A stretch of DNA of 64,000 nucleotides, taken from assembly GCA_036003045.1 (NCBI GenBank), contig DASYSS010000104.1, forward strand, positions 1 to 64,000. Direction: 5' to 3'. The position numbers and the translations under genes were made by a program. The notes beneath the pieces are model-generated. The model made no database searches. It saw nothing but the letters and a program-made list of their open reading frames with translations, and had not been told where the DNA came from. Shown one piece after another: positions 34,564-44,800 of the stretch. Source of the DNA: Gemmatimonadaceae bacterium (GTDB lineage: Bacteria > Gemmatimonadota > Gemmatimonadetes > Gemmatimonadales > Gemmatimonadaceae). Every line of letters begins with the position of its first letter. Position 1 is the first letter of the stretch.

Positions 34564-34875
34564 CTGACGGTCCGGCAACTCCTCCTCGGCTGGAATCTCG
34601 TGCCGTCACCCGAGCCTAGCCTTCGAGCAACAGCCATAAGCATCAGCCATGAGCCTAAACCGCGTAGCTCAAAGCTCCTGCTGATGCTCGAGGCTAGGCT
34701 CGCTTGCCCCTCCGAAATGCTCGGAGCGCGGCCGTGATGCCAACGCCCGACTCCATTATGCCGATTGGCAAAGCGGTTCTCGTCACCGACAACCGCTGCG
34801 GTGACCGCTAGCGTAACGGGCTCGTCAACGAGTAGCCCGTCATGCGGCGGGTTCATCCACCCTAGCCGGATCACA
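34564..34875. other. 312-bp intergenic region after sufS
   Basis: No credible gene. The left third contains an 18-bp inverted repeat (34611-34702). The right part must carry the promoter of the beta-barrel gene, but no clear boxes are visible. Confidence 0.45.
34611..34702. repeat. 18-bp inverted repeat (CGAGCCTAGCC...)
   Basis: The left arm 34611-34629 (CGAGCCTAGCCTTCGAGCA) and right arm 34685-34702 (TGCTCGAGGCTAGGCTCG) pair fully apart from one extra base. GCATCAGC (34640-34647) and GCTGATGC (34680-34687) give a competing inner hairpin. The position 47 bases after sufS would allow termination, but there is no T-run and the arms are 55 bases apart. Confidence 0.6.
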
Positions 34876-35547
34876 ATGCGACCACACTATCTCGGAATTG
34901 CCGCGCTCGGTCTCGTCGCGGGAATCGCGAATACGACCAATGCTCAGGTCTGCCAGGGAACGGCCCCGTTCTCGGCCGGATCGACCCGAATCGGCGCCGG
35001 AATGCAGTTCACGGACGGCGCCAAGGCATATGGCGGCGGCCTGGCCTTCGGCTCGAGCAATAGCCTGTTCGGCAGCGCTGAGTACGTCCACACGCAGTTC
35101 GACGACCTCGACGCGGGCTCGAACGGGGTCAGCCTGCAGGGCGGCTACTCGATCGCGATGAACACGTCGCGCTCGGTGCAGCTCTGCCCCTTGGTCGGCT
35201 TCGCGTATCAGTCGGGACCGGACTTCGACACCGGGTTTGGAACCGTCAGCAGCTCGCTCCGCGCGTTCGCGTTCGGCGGATCGATCGGCACGACGGTCGC
35301 GATGTCGCCGACGATGGACTTCGTTCCGTTCGGCGGCGCGTTGTACGAGATGGACCACTTCTCGTCATCGCTCGGCGGCGTTTCGAGCTCGGGCGACGAC
35401 AACACCACGGTCATCCAGTTGGGTGGCGGTTTCGTCTTCAACAAGGTGTTTACGATCCAGCCGAGCGTCTTGATCCCGACCGAAAGCGGGTCGAAGCCGA
35501 CGTACGGCATCTCGTTCGGCTACAACTTCGGAAAGCCGGCAAAATGA
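34876..35547 (+). CDS. outer-membrane beta-barrel-like protein
   Basis: A 223-residue exported protein. ATG at 34876 begins a signal peptide (GIAALGLVAGIANTTNA). The mature part alternates hydrophobic and polar residues with many Gly, Ser and aromatic positions (STRIGAGMQFTDGAKAYGGG; SNSLFGSAEYVHTQFDDLDA), and ends with a typical outer-membrane closing strand, PTYGISFGYNFGKPAK. Two cysteines (VCQG and QLCPL) could pair. About eight strands fit the length. It resembles small OmpW/Opacity-type porin folds, with no recognisable function. Single gene. Confidence 0.75.
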   Translation: MRPHYLGIAALGLVAGIANTTNAQVCQGTAPFSAGSTRIGAGMQFTDGAKAYGGGLAFGSSNSLFGSAEYVHTQFDDLDAGSNGVSLQGGYSIAMNTSRSVQLCPLVGFAYQSGPDFDTGFGTVSSSLRAFAFGGSIGTTVAMSPTMDFVPFGGALYEMDHFSSSLGGVSSSGDDNTTVIQLGGGFVFNKVFTIQPSVLIPTESGSKPTYGISFGYNFGKPAK

Positions 35548-35607
35548 CCGCCCGGAGGGGAGGGAAAGTGGCGCTCGAGGCCGCCGCGCTTTCTATTGTA
35601 TGACAGT

Positions 35608-37062
35608 ATGCGCCGGACGACGACGCGGCCGATTGGATTCGCCCCTCCGCTGCTTTCCCTCCTCCTCTTTTTTGCTGTCGTCGCATCCCTGACGGGGTGC
35701 GACCGTCGTTCGAGCGCGAACGACACGAGCCGGGCGGACTCGGAATTCACGATACCGCCGCCGGCCCCTCCGGAGACCTCGCGGTTCAGCGTCCCGCTCG
35801 ACTACGACTTCAGCGCGATCCTGCGCGTCGTCGAGCGGGCCGTGCCCAAGACGTTCGGCTCGATCGACAGCGTGCGACAGGCCGGCGACGACGATCATCG
35901 TCACTACGCATTCCAAGCTGACCGCAGCCCGTTCACGGCGTTTGCCGACGGCCGTCTCGTCCACTTGCAGGCGACGCTCGACTACCAGGTGCGCGGCTGG
36001 TTCAAGCCGATCATCGGACCGACGATCAGCGCGGGTTGCGGCAAAGATCCGAAGAATCGGCCGCGGCTCGTCATCGAGATGGCGACGCCGCTCACGCTCA
36101 CCGACAACTGGCACCTCGCGTCGCACGCGCAGATCGTCCGCGTCGAACCCGCCTCCACGCTGCCGCAGGACCACTGCGACGTGAGTCTCCTGCACAAGGA
36201 CATCACGCCCCGCGTCGTCGAAGCCGCGCGCCTCGGCATCATCGACCACTTGCCGGACATCGACAAGAAGGTTGCCGAGGTGGATCTGAGGAATCGTTTC
36301 GTCGAGTGGTGGGGTCTGTTGGAGCGGCCGATTCGACTCACCGACGGTGTGTGGCTCTCTCTCGGCCCGGGCCGGCTCGCGATGGGACGCGTGCGCGGCA
36401 CGGGCCACACGCTGCGCGTTCCGGTTACGCTCGCGGCGTCGCCGCGCATCATCACGTCGGTCGATACGCCGAGGGTCGAACGCGTCTCACTGCCGCCGCT
36501 GGGACGCGACACGTCGGCGAACGGCTTCCGGATCCAGATGGACGGCGTCGTCGGCTACGACGCGGCGACGAAGGCGGTCGCCCGCGCGCTCGAGGGAAAG
36601 AGCTTCACGACGAGCGGCCGCACGGTGCGCATCGACACGACCATCGTGACTCCAGCCTCACTCGGCCGCCTCGCCTTCACCGTCGCGTTCAGCGGCGACG
36701 CGCACGGTCGTCTCCGGTTCCTCGGCACGCCGGTCTACAACGCGAAGAAGCGCGAGGTGCTCGTCCCCGATCTCGACTACGACCTGACCACCGACGACAA
36801 GCTGATCAACACCTACGCCTGGCTCAAAGCCGACGATCTCCGCGCCATGTTCCGCCAGCGCGCGAAGTTCTCCGTCTCCGAGGCGATCGACAAGGGCAAA
36901 GAGATGCTCTTGATGGGCCTCAACCGCACGATCGGCGACGCCATGACTCTCGGCGCCACGGTCGATTCAGTGGCGGTGAAAGGGCTCTACGTCACGAAGA
37001 ACGGCCTGATCGTGCGCGGCGTAGCCACCGGCCAAGCGCACGTCGCGGTGCGTCAGCGTTAG
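35608..37062 (+). CDS. DUF4403-family lipoprotein
   Basis: A 484-residue lipoprotein: signal sequence (LLSLLLFFAVVASLTGC, lipobox LTGC at about residue 26-29) and a polar linker. The body matches DUF4403: SVPLDYDFSAILRVVERAVP near the start, DYQVRGWFKPI, GVWLSLGPGRLAMGRVRGTG in the centre and the C-terminal FSVSEAIDKGKEMLLMGLNR stretch. The duplicated beta-alpha pattern suggests a lipid-binding-like (SMP/TULIP-type) fold, but no function is established. ATG at 35608 is chosen because the hydrophobic core then starts normally; a frame extension of four codons exists. Confidence 0.85.
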   Translation: MRRTTTRPIGFAPPLLSLLLFFAVVASLTGCDRRSSANDTSRADSEFTIPPPAPPETSRFSVPLDYDFSAILRVVERAVPKTFGSIDSVRQAGDDDHRHYAFQADRSPFTAFADGRLVHLQATLDYQVRGWFKPIIGPTISAGCGKDPKNRPRLVIEMATPLTLTDNWHLASHAQIVRVEPASTLPQDHCDVSLLHKDITPRVVEAARLGIIDHLPDIDKKVAEVDLRNRFVEWWGLLERPIRLTDGVWLSLGPGRLAMGRVRGTGHTLRVPVTLAASPRIITSVDTPRVERVSLPPLGRDTSANGFRIQMDGVVGYDAATKAVARALEGKSFTTSGRTVRIDTTIVTPASLGRLAFTVAFSGDAHGRLRFLGTPVYNAKKREVLVPDLDYDLTTDDKLINTYAWLKADDLRAMFRQRAKFSVSEAIDKGKEMLLMGLNRTIGDAMTLGATVDSVAVKGLYVTKNGLIVRGVATGQAHVAVRQR

Positions 37063-37080
37063 CTGCAATTCGAACAACCT

Positions 37081-37229
37081 CACCGCAGAGACGCAGAGGA
37101 CGCAGAGAATGAGCAACCGCGAGGACTGCGAAGGCTTTTGGACCAAGCCCGGGAGGTCCTAGTGCCTTCCCGAGGCGGTTCCCAAAGTGTTGCCCTCGGC
37201 GTCCTCTGCGTCCTCTGCGTCTCGGCGGT
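37081..37229. repeat. long inverted repeat of ACGCAGAGG units between convergent genes
   Basis: The left arm 37081-37107 contains GCAGAGACGCAGAGGACGCA followed by GAG; the right arm 37204-37229 is its near-perfect reverse complement (CTCTGCGTCCTCTGCGTCTC...). The arms are about 97 bases apart. The same kind of (ACGCAGAGG)n inverted repeat is scattered in many bacterial genomes. It lies between the convergent DUF4403 and peptidase genes. Confidence 0.75.
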
Positions 37230-37252
37230 AAGGCAGTTGCAGTGGACGGACT

Positions 37253-38641
37253 CTATCGCGTGATGCGTTTCAGGAAATCGTACGTGAAATCCAGGCCGTC
37301 ATCGAACGCCGTGACGAGGATGCGTTCGTCTTTGCCGTGGGCGCGGACGTCGTTCGTGGCGATGAACAGGCCGCTGAACGCGTACACCGGCACACCGGCA
37401 TTGCGCAGGAAAAGCCCGTCAGTCGCGCCGGTCTCCATGATCGGCACGACCGGCACCTTCCCCCACACGGCGTTGACCGACGCTTCGACGGCGGAGAACA
37501 CGTCGGGGCGAAGCGGCGACGCGGGGCTGGGCCGGGCCGTGTCGATCGGCGCGAGATGAACGCCCGTGTCGCCGATGGCGCGTACGAGCGCCTGCTCGAC
37601 GGCCGCGGGATCGTCGCCGGGAAGCATGCGGCAGTTCACCAACGCGGTCGCGGTCTGCGGGAGCGCGTTCGGCGCGTGGCCGCCGTTCAGCATCGTGGCG
37701 ACGCACGTCGTGCGCATCAGCGCGTTGTAGAGCGGCGTCGTGCTGAGGCGGGCGACCGCGGCGGGCGTCGCGGTTCCCGCGGCGACCGCGCGCATGTCGG
37801 CAGCCACCTGAGGCGCGACCGTGGCCGACGCCTGCATGAAGTACTTCTTCACGACGTCGTTCGGCTTTGCCGGAAACTCGTAGGCACCGACGCGCTCGAG
37901 CGCCTTGGCCAGCTCGTAGATCGCGTTGTCCTTGCGCGGCAGCGAGCTGTGGCCGCCCGGATTCTTCGCCGTCAGCGATACGGAGTGAAAGACCTTCTCG
38001 GCCGCCTGCACGTCGAACAGCGTGTGCTTGCCGTTCTCCAACTCTCCACCGCCCGCGTCGACGTTGATCACGTATTCGGCGTCGATGAGAGGTCTTTGAT
38101 TGGCGATCAGCCACTGAACGCCGTTGTAGGGCATGCCGCCCTCTTCGCCGGCGGTCAACGCCAGTATGAAGTCACGGTCGGGGACGATCTTCTCCTGCTT
38201 CATCCGCAGGAGGGCGGCGACGAGCATGGCCGCGCCGCCCTTCACATCCTGCGTGCCGCGTCCGTAGAAGTACCCGTCCTTTTCGGTGAGCACGAAGGGG
38301 TCGTACGTCCAGTCGTCGCGCTTCGCTTCGACGACGTCGAGGTGCGCGAGCAGCAGGACGGGCTTGTGCGCTCCGCTGCCGCGATAGCGCACGACGAGGT
38401 TTCGATTCTTCGGCGTCGGCCCGACCACTTGGTCGTCTTCGGGCGCGAACCCCGCGTCCTTGAAGCGCACTTGCAGCTGTTCGGCGGCAACCGTCGTGTT
38501 GCCCGCCGACGCCGTGGTATTCGTCTCGATCAGCTCGCGGAGGATCGCGCGGCCGAGCGCGTGGTAGTCGGAGCGCGACGGTTGCTGCGCGAGCGCCGGT
38601 GCCGCGATCAGAAGCGCGGCGAGATACGATCGCTTGATCAT
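37253..38641 (-). CDS. secreted M20-family metallopeptidase
   Basis: A 462-residue exported peptidase. The ATG (38639-38641) overlaps the stop of the upstream peptidase gene by four bases (ATGA) and starts a signal peptide (SYLAALLIAAPALAQQ). M20 metal site: LLLAHLDVVEAKRDDW, then GYFYGRGTQDVKGGAAML (D), TAGEEGGMPYNG (E-E), VINVDAGGG (D) and a late ETGATDGLFLRNAGVP with the final histidine in VRAHGKDE. The dimerisation domain lies between (SLTAKNPGGHSSLPRKDNAI). It looks like a CPG2/YscS-type carboxypeptidase or dipeptidase in the periplasm. Substrate unknown. Confidence 0.88.
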   Translation of the reverse strand: MIKRSYLAALLIAAPALAQQPSRSDYHALGRAILRELIETNTTASAGNTTVAAEQLQVRFKDAGFAPEDDQVVGPTPKNRNLVVRYRGSGAHKPVLLLAHLDVVEAKRDDWTYDPFVLTEKDGYFYGRGTQDVKGGAAMLVAALLRMKQEKIVPDRDFILALTAGEEGGMPYNGVQWLIANQRPLIDAEYVINVDAGGGELENGKHTLFDVQAAEKVFHSVSLTAKNPGGHSSLPRKDNAIYELAKALERVGAYEFPAKPNDVVKKYFMQASATVAPQVAADMRAVAAGTATPAAVARLSTTPLYNALMRTTCVATMLNGGHAPNALPQTATALVNCRMLPGDDPAAVEQALVRAIGDTGVHLAPIDTARPSPASPLRPDVFSAVEASVNAVWGKVPVVPIMETGATDGLFLRNAGVPVYAFSGLFIATNDVRAHGKDERILVTAFDDGLDFTYDFLKRITR

Positions 38642-39912
38642 GGCGTAACTCCCGAATGGACTCCGGCGAGCGCGGCGACGAGCAGCGCGGCCCACTGCGG
38701 ACCGATGTAGCCGGTCGGCCCATCGTCGTACCATTCGCCGAGTGAGTGCGCGCCCTCCGCGTTGCCACCGCCGCCGATGCGGATCGCGGGAATGCCGAGC
38801 GAGATCGGAATGTTCGCGTCAGTGCTCGACGCGCCCGTCGTCGAGGTGAAGCCGAGCGCTTTGCCCGCGGCGAGCGCGGTCTGGACGATCCGCGCGGAGT
38901 CGGCTTGTCCTCCCGTCGGGCGAATGCCCATCGTGTCGACGACGAGCGAGATCTTCGCCGCCGCCGCGCGCGGGCCGGTCCAGCGCGCGTTCTCGGCGTT
39001 GAGCGCGTCGCGGATGATGCGCTGCACTTTCACGTCGACGTCGGCGAGCGACTTGGCGTCCTCGGAGCGCATGTCCACTTCCATGGATGCCTCGCCGGAG
39101 ATCGAGTTGACTGACGTGCCGCCCTGGATCACGCCGACGTTGAACGTCGTCTTGGGATTCGTCGGCACTTGGATGTCGGCGATCCCGGCGATCGCGCGCC
39201 CGAGCGCGTGGATCGGATTGGGGATGCCGAATGCTCCGTAGCTATGCCCACCCGGACCTTTGTACGAGATGCGATAGCGATAGCTGCCGACTGCCCGGCT
39301 CGCGATGCCGAGCCCCGTGTCGTCGACAGAGATGAAGTAATCGACCTTCCCCTTGAGATCCCGAGAGAATAGGCTGCGCATTCCGCGGAGGTTGCCCGGA
39401 CCTTCCTCGCCGACGTCGCCGACGAAGTAGACGGTGCCGAGTGTCTGCACGCCGGCTTTCTCGAATGCGCGCACGACCGCCAAGACCACCGCCAGCCCGC
39501 GATCGTCGTCGCCGATGCCCGGCGCTCGGAGCTTGGTGCCGTCGTGCTTCACCGTGACGTCGGTGCCTTCGGGGAAGACGGTATCGAGGTGTCCGGCGAT
39601 GACGACCGTCGGCCCATTCCCCAGCCCGCGCCGCTCGGCGATGACGTTGCCGGCGGTGTCGACGCGGATGTTCTTGAGGCCGAGGGCTTCGAGTCGCTTT
39701 TTGAACTCAGCGCCGCGTTTGGATTCTTTGAACGGCGGTGAGGGGATCGCGGTCAGCTCGACTTGCTGTTGGAGCGTCCAGGCGTTGTCAGTTTTGAGGA
39801 TGTCGAGGGCGGCGCGGACTCGTGGGTTCGACGACGGGATGGGGAGTTGGGCGATGGCGGTCGTCGAGGCGAGGAAGAGCGCGGCGAGGGCGAAGCGAGG
39901 GGTGGTCGGCAT
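38638..39912 (-). CDS. secreted M20-family peptidase (PepT-like)
   Basis: A 424-residue exported peptidase. The ATG at 39910-39912 starts a signal peptide (FALAALFLASTTAIAQ); in-frame codons further up give a worse start. Metal-site motifs: VVIAGHLDTVFPEGTDV, LRAPGIGDDDRGLAVVLAV, GDVGEEGPGNLRGM, and SVDDTGLG; the last histidine is in GAHSLGEWYDD. The lid domain shows YRISYKGPGGHSYGAFGIPN. It resembles tripeptidase T or AbgA-type aminoacylases. First gene of a two-peptidase operon; together the pair probably degrades peptides in the periplasm for nutrition. Confidence 0.87.
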   Translation of the reverse strand: MPTTPRFALAALFLASTTAIAQLPIPSSNPRVRAALDILKTDNAWTLQQQVELTAIPSPPFKESKRGAEFKKRLEALGLKNIRVDTAGNVIAERRGLGNGPTVVIAGHLDTVFPEGTDVTVKHDGTKLRAPGIGDDDRGLAVVLAVVRAFEKAGVQTLGTVYFVGDVGEEGPGNLRGMRSLFSRDLKGKVDYFISVDDTGLGIASRAVGSYRYRISYKGPGGHSYGAFGIPNPIHALGRAIAGIADIQVPTNPKTTFNVGVIQGGTSVNSISGEASMEVDMRSEDAKSLADVDVKVQRIIRDALNAENARWTGPRAAAAKISLVVDTMGIRPTGGQADSARIVQTALAAGKALGFTSTTGASSTDANIPISLGIPAIRIGGGGNAEGAHSLGEWYDDGPTGYIGPQWAALLVAALAGVHSGVTP

Positions 39913-40114
39913 GGGACCAACGTACATGTTCGACCGTCCGGCGTGAAGCACGCGAACTGCGCCGCAAGCGAAAGGCGGAGGAGCGCGACGTCCGCTCCTC
40001 CGCCCGAATAGTGCCGTCCCTCGTCACGCTGAGCGGAGTGGGCGCAAGCCCACCTCAATCCCCTCGGCTCATTCGGCGCTACGATCGCCGCCTCCTATTC
40101 CTATGTCCTATCAA

Positions 40115-41770
40115 TCACTGCCAACCAACCGATCTCTGGTTGCCGTCGGCTTCGCAACAGCCGGCAACTTCACAGTAGTTCCACGTCGTTTCATCAAGAG
40201 CAAGCCAACGGAACCGGGCCGTTGCCGGGTTCGTACCGTTTGGCGGCAGACCGGCCGCGTGGTCTCGGCGAGTGACGCAGCGATACATGGGTCTGCCCCC
40301 GCTGGGCGCGTCCAATCTGACCCAGACTCGCTTGATGAACCAAATGAAAGGCAGTTTCTGCTCGGGCCCGCAACCTTCGGCGGGAGGAGGCGACGGGACA
40401 TGGCAGTCGCTCCGCGTGCCATAGCACATAGAGAGCATATTCATGTGGGTCAGCGGCAGCTGAGCGGGAACCGGATCAAAGTTGAACTTTTGCTTGTAGT
40501 ATTTGGCTGCTTCTGGCGCACCGGTCATCGTGTCGAGTCCGACATACGCAACGTGGACCCATTTTTGATCGAAATTTCCTTTGTGTTTTGAGACCAGGTC
40601 GGGGTCGGGAATCACGATTCCCTTGAGTCCCGATGGTACGAATTGACCAGAGCCGTCTTTCACGGCGAGAAACTGCTCATCGTACCAGCCTTTCACGCCC
40701 AAGACGCGAGGAACGGTTATTGTCGATGCCAGCTCGGGTGCATGGCCAGCCGAGACGGTGAAGGGTCTGGCCCCTCGACTGCCGATTTCGCACCATGCGG
40801 CTCCGCATTTGATCCCGATGTATTGCCGATTGTTCACCGGATCCCAGTCCCAACGAGCAGCGGGGGGATAATCACTGTCCGCTAGTCCTGGCGTCCTGAA
40901 TACTTCGAGCGGTCTTCCCTGATCGTTGAAATTGCTAGCATCGAAACAGGCTTTGCCGTTCGATCCGGGTAATCCCACGTTGACTACTTTCGCGCTCAGG
41001 TTTCCTGTCGCGTCGAAGTAGAGAAACAAGCAGTTGAAGTTCGGACCGATTCCCAGTGCGTCGTAACCCGCCCCGTACGTATAGATCTCCCCGACGGGTA
41101 ATGACGTCGTCGTTGGTGCACCAAGGGTCGCCGCGACGGAGAAAGAGTCGCCGACGCGGACAGAAACGCCGGGTCCTGGTGCGACGACGGGTACCGGTTT
41201 CACTGGTGGAGCGTTCGTCGTCACGGTGACCGCCAGGCTCGCCCGGCGATTTTGCGCGACCGTTGACGTGGCATTGATGACGACGGTACCGGGGCTGACA
41301 CCCGTCACACGTCCACTTGCGTCGACGGTTGCGACCGAAATGTTAGACGAACTCCACGTCGTGTTGTCAAACGATAGCGCTCCGACAATGCTATCGAGCT
41401 TGTATGCCGCGAAGATCGCGAACAGCGATTGGTACTGCGAAGGGTGCCCTTCGATGCCGGGAACGATGAACTTCTGACAGTCGTGGAACTCGGGTATGTC
41501 GGTGATTGGACCTGTTGCGGCGAGCGCCGAGTAGCCCGGCACCGAGGACGCTCCCCCAGCCGCCACTCTCTCGGAGTCCGTCTTGGTCGCCAGAAACACA
41601 GGGATCGTGTCCCACACCTGCGGGCACTCTGGCGCCGTCGCCAGGAGTCGTGTACCCGTCATGTGCGAGTCGCTCCAGTGCTCCTCCGTGCACCCGGTAG
41701 CGCCAATCAAGGTTCCCGCGAACATCGCAAGCGCGATCCTGCGCCCTTGCTGCGTTGTACTTGAGGCCAT
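40115..41770 (-). CDS. lipoprotein with BIG2-like domain, function unknown
   Basis: A 551-residue protein. ATG at 41768-41770 has GGAGGG nine bases upstream, and a lipobox is seen in LIGATGCTEEHW. Residues of about 120-190 form a bacterial Ig-like group 2 domain (NISVATVDASGRVTGVSPGT). The remaining 350 residues are rich in W, Y and C (FNCLFLYFDATG; CGAAWCEIGSRGA; MCYGTRSDCHVPSPPPAEGC) and I do not recognise them. It follows the kinase gene by 59 bases, so the two are probably one unit. By eye the GC content is near 55 percent in places, clearly below neighbours, which may point to transfer or relaxed selection. Confidence 0.72.
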   Translation of the reverse strand: MASSTTQQGRRIALAMFAGTLIGATGCTEEHWSDSHMTGTRLLATAPECPQVWDTIPVFLATKTDSERVAAGGASSVPGYSALAATGPITDIPEFHDCQKFIVPGIEGHPSQYQSLFAIFAAYKLDSIVGALSFDNTTWSSSNISVATVDASGRVTGVSPGTVVINATSTVAQNRRASLAVTVTTNAPPVKPVPVVAPGPGVSVRVGDSFSVAATLGAPTTTSLPVGEIYTYGAGYDALGIGPNFNCLFLYFDATGNLSAKVVNVGLPGSNGKACFDASNFNDQGRPLEVFRTPGLADSDYPPAARWDWDPVNNRQYIGIKCGAAWCEIGSRGARPFTVSAGHAPELASTITVPRVLGVKGWYDEQFLAVKDGSGQFVPSGLKGIVIPDPDLVSKHKGNFDQKWVHVAYVGLDTMTGAPEAAKYYKQKFNFDPVPAQLPLTHMNMLSMCYGTRSDCHVPSPPPAEGCGPEQKLPFIWFIKRVWVRLDAPSGGRPMYRCVTRRDHAAGLPPNGTNPATARFRWLALDETTWNYCEVAGCCEADGNQRSVGWQ

Positions 41771-41829
41771 CTTGCCCTCCGAGCGGGTGAAAAGGAACGT
41801 CGTAGGCATTTCGAACAGACTGCCCAGTT

Positions 41830-44800
41830 CTAGCGCGCTAGGCGCTCCATCTCCTGAAGAGTGGAACGCAGAAAGGGGTCGCCACCCGACCACAAGATGA
41901 CCACGGCTTTCGCCCAAGTACGCGCCGTTGCAGTGTCGCCTTGGCGCTCGGCGAGCCTCGCGCGTAGTGCCATGATTCGGACGAGCGACCCCGTTTGCAC
42001 CACGTTGGCCAGATTCTGAGAGGCGGACAGACGAAGCACCTTGAGCGTGGGATCAAGCCAGTCGATCGCGCGCTGAGTATCCCCGATCGAAGCGAATGCG
42101 GCCGCCCCGGGAAGGAGGCCCTCCATTCTGATCTCCGCCGGTCGAAAGGTGGACCGTACGCGCGAAAGCTTCGCGAGCCCGTTCCGGATTGCATCGGCGT
42201 TGCCGCCGAGTGCGACCAACAACTCGGTTTGCGCATCCGGGTGCGGATGCGATTGAGCCGCCGTCGACAGCGTTCGCAGTCGGCAGTCAGGAAACGCGAG
42301 TGCGGCTGCGCGCATCAGCCATTCCGCCCGGATCTGGCTTCCCGCCGTTCCGGGCAGGGTTGCGACGCTGCTCTCGACTGCGTCCTCCAAGGCTCTCAGT
42401 GTATCGCAGGAGGCGCCCATCGCCGCACCAGCCAGAAGCGCGGGGCCGCTCTGCGCAATGGCGGATGGCACGCCGTCGATGACCCCTCCCGCGGCGGCGT
42501 AGCGAGCCGCGAGGAGTCCGTGGCCAGTCAATCCGGCCAGGCTGCCAAGCAATTGCGTTTCGGCATGCTCGGATGGCGAGTGTGTCCGGAGCAGCGAATC
42601 AGCGAGGGCGCGCGCTGTGTACAGGCCAACTGTGTCGGACGGAACCGAAAACTTGACTCTCAGCAGGACTTCACTGGCCGCGATTCGGAGCCGGTCGTTC
42701 GGCGTCGACGCCAGCGTTCGCGCGAGACGCATCGTGTCGAGCGCCCCCGCATCGCCGAGCAGTTCGAGCGAGATGGCGAGAGCTTCAGCCGCATCGACAC
42801 TCGTCGGAGCCTCTGCTCTCCACATTTGAGAAATGGCATGGAAGCGCTCTCGCTGTCGCTGCACGGCAAGAGCCTGAGCATCAGGCCACGGCCCTTGAAG
42901 GGCTTGATCCCCTCGCAACGGAATGAACGCCAACGAATCGCGCTGCCACTGCGGCACGGCCCGAAAAAATCCAGTGTCTGGCGCGACCGCGACGCCCTCC
43001 CGATAGCGCATGCCGCGAGTAAAAAAAAGATCCTCAAGGCTGCCGAGCGAGCGGCCGCCAAATCCGCGCAACATTGAAGACCGAAGTCGGAACGCCTGCT
43101 CGTATGCGCGCAGCGCGCGCTCATAACTCGACCTGAATCGCCAACCAGAGGTAGCGGGATCGCGCAGAACCCCCTTGTCCCGCCCCAGGCAATTGGCCAA
43201 TCCGTACCACGCCGCGTAGTCGAATGGGTTGATGTTTGTCAGCGACGACAAATCGGAACAGGCGTCCTGCCATCGTTCAGCGTCCAGGGCGACGAGTGCA
43301 ATCAGGAGGACACTGTCCGATGACGCGACCGGCCCATGCAGTGCGACGGCTTGGGTCGCCTGTCGCGTGAGTTGACCCCAGGAGTGTTCCTTCCAGTTGC
43401 GCATCCAGCTGCGCACGTTCGCCAGCCAGATTAATGCTTGGGCGTCGCCGGGGTCGATTCGGGTCGCGGTAAAGAACGCTGAGTCGGCGCGGAGGAAGTC
43501 TCCCTCCTCAAGTGCCGCTTGCCCGCGAAGGAAGGCTTGCCGCGAACTAACGAAATTGGTCCCACCGCGGCCTTGGGGCCGCGGCACACGCACGACGGCG
43601 CTGCGGAACAGCATGCTATCAGCGAGCGCGTCGATAAGCCCGGCCGCCGCTCCGAAGTTCGCGAATCGCAACGTCTTTTCGATCAAACGGGTATCGGTCC
43701 GAGTATCAAAGAGCGCCGCCGAAACCTCGATAGAGTCTCGTACACGCGCGCTCCTTACACGCAGGTATCGCCCCGCGCGAAGCGAGGCTGCCACGACATG
43801 CCCGCGGTCTTGCGCGGTCGTGCCCCGAGCCTGGCGCGCCGCCTCTGCGACGACGGAGCGGTCGACCAGCGTCAGCTCGGACCAACGGGACAGTCGGCTC
43901 CACAGCGCGTCCGAAGCATCGAGCGCGGCCGAGTCGACCGGAACCACGATGTAGATCGTGGTATCTAGTTTGGGATTGATAATTCCAATATCTTCAAGCC
44001 ATCCGCCGGGGCGCGTCGTCAACCAACCGAGAGCTAGCACCAACGCAAGCCCGGCAAAAAGGAGCGGTGTTCGGGGCGTGCGCACTCGGCGCACCGAGGC
44101 AGCAGGTAGGGTCACCGCCGCATCGAACGCCTTCACAAACTCCGTCATGTTCGAATAGCGATCCGCCGGCGCGAGCGACATCGCCTTCTGAATCACCCGC
44201 TCGATCGCCTGCGACACGCCCGGCCGGTACGCGCTGATCTCCCTCGGCGGAACTCTGAACCTCAACGCGATCGTCGACTCTTGTGTCGGCCCATGAAATG
44301 CCGGCATCCCGGCGAGCATCTCGTATACCACGCACGCGAACGAGTACTGGTCGCTGCGGCCGTCGAAATGATGGTCGCCGCTCGCCTGCTCGGGGCTCAT
44401 GTACGCCGGCGTGCCGCGCACGATGCCCGACGACGTCGTCGAGTCGCCGGCCACGCGCTCCACCGCGCGCGCGATGCCGAAGTCCGACAAGTACGCTTCT
44501 TTGTCCGAGAAGAGAATGTTCTCGGGCTTCACGTCACGGTGGATCAATCCGCGCTCGTGCGCGTGCTGCAGCGCCGAGCCGATCGCGCGCACGATGTCCA
44601 CCACTGATTCGACCGAGAGCTGACGCTCCTTGTCGAGTCGCGTGCGAAGCGAGCCGCTTTCCATGTGCGGCATCACCAAGAACAGATCGGCGCCGAATTG
44701 CCCCGAGTTGAGAATCGGCGCGATGTGCGGATGGCGAAGCCCCGCGTTCATGCGGAACTCGCGCAGGAAACGATCGGCCGCGACGCTCTCCACGAGCTCG

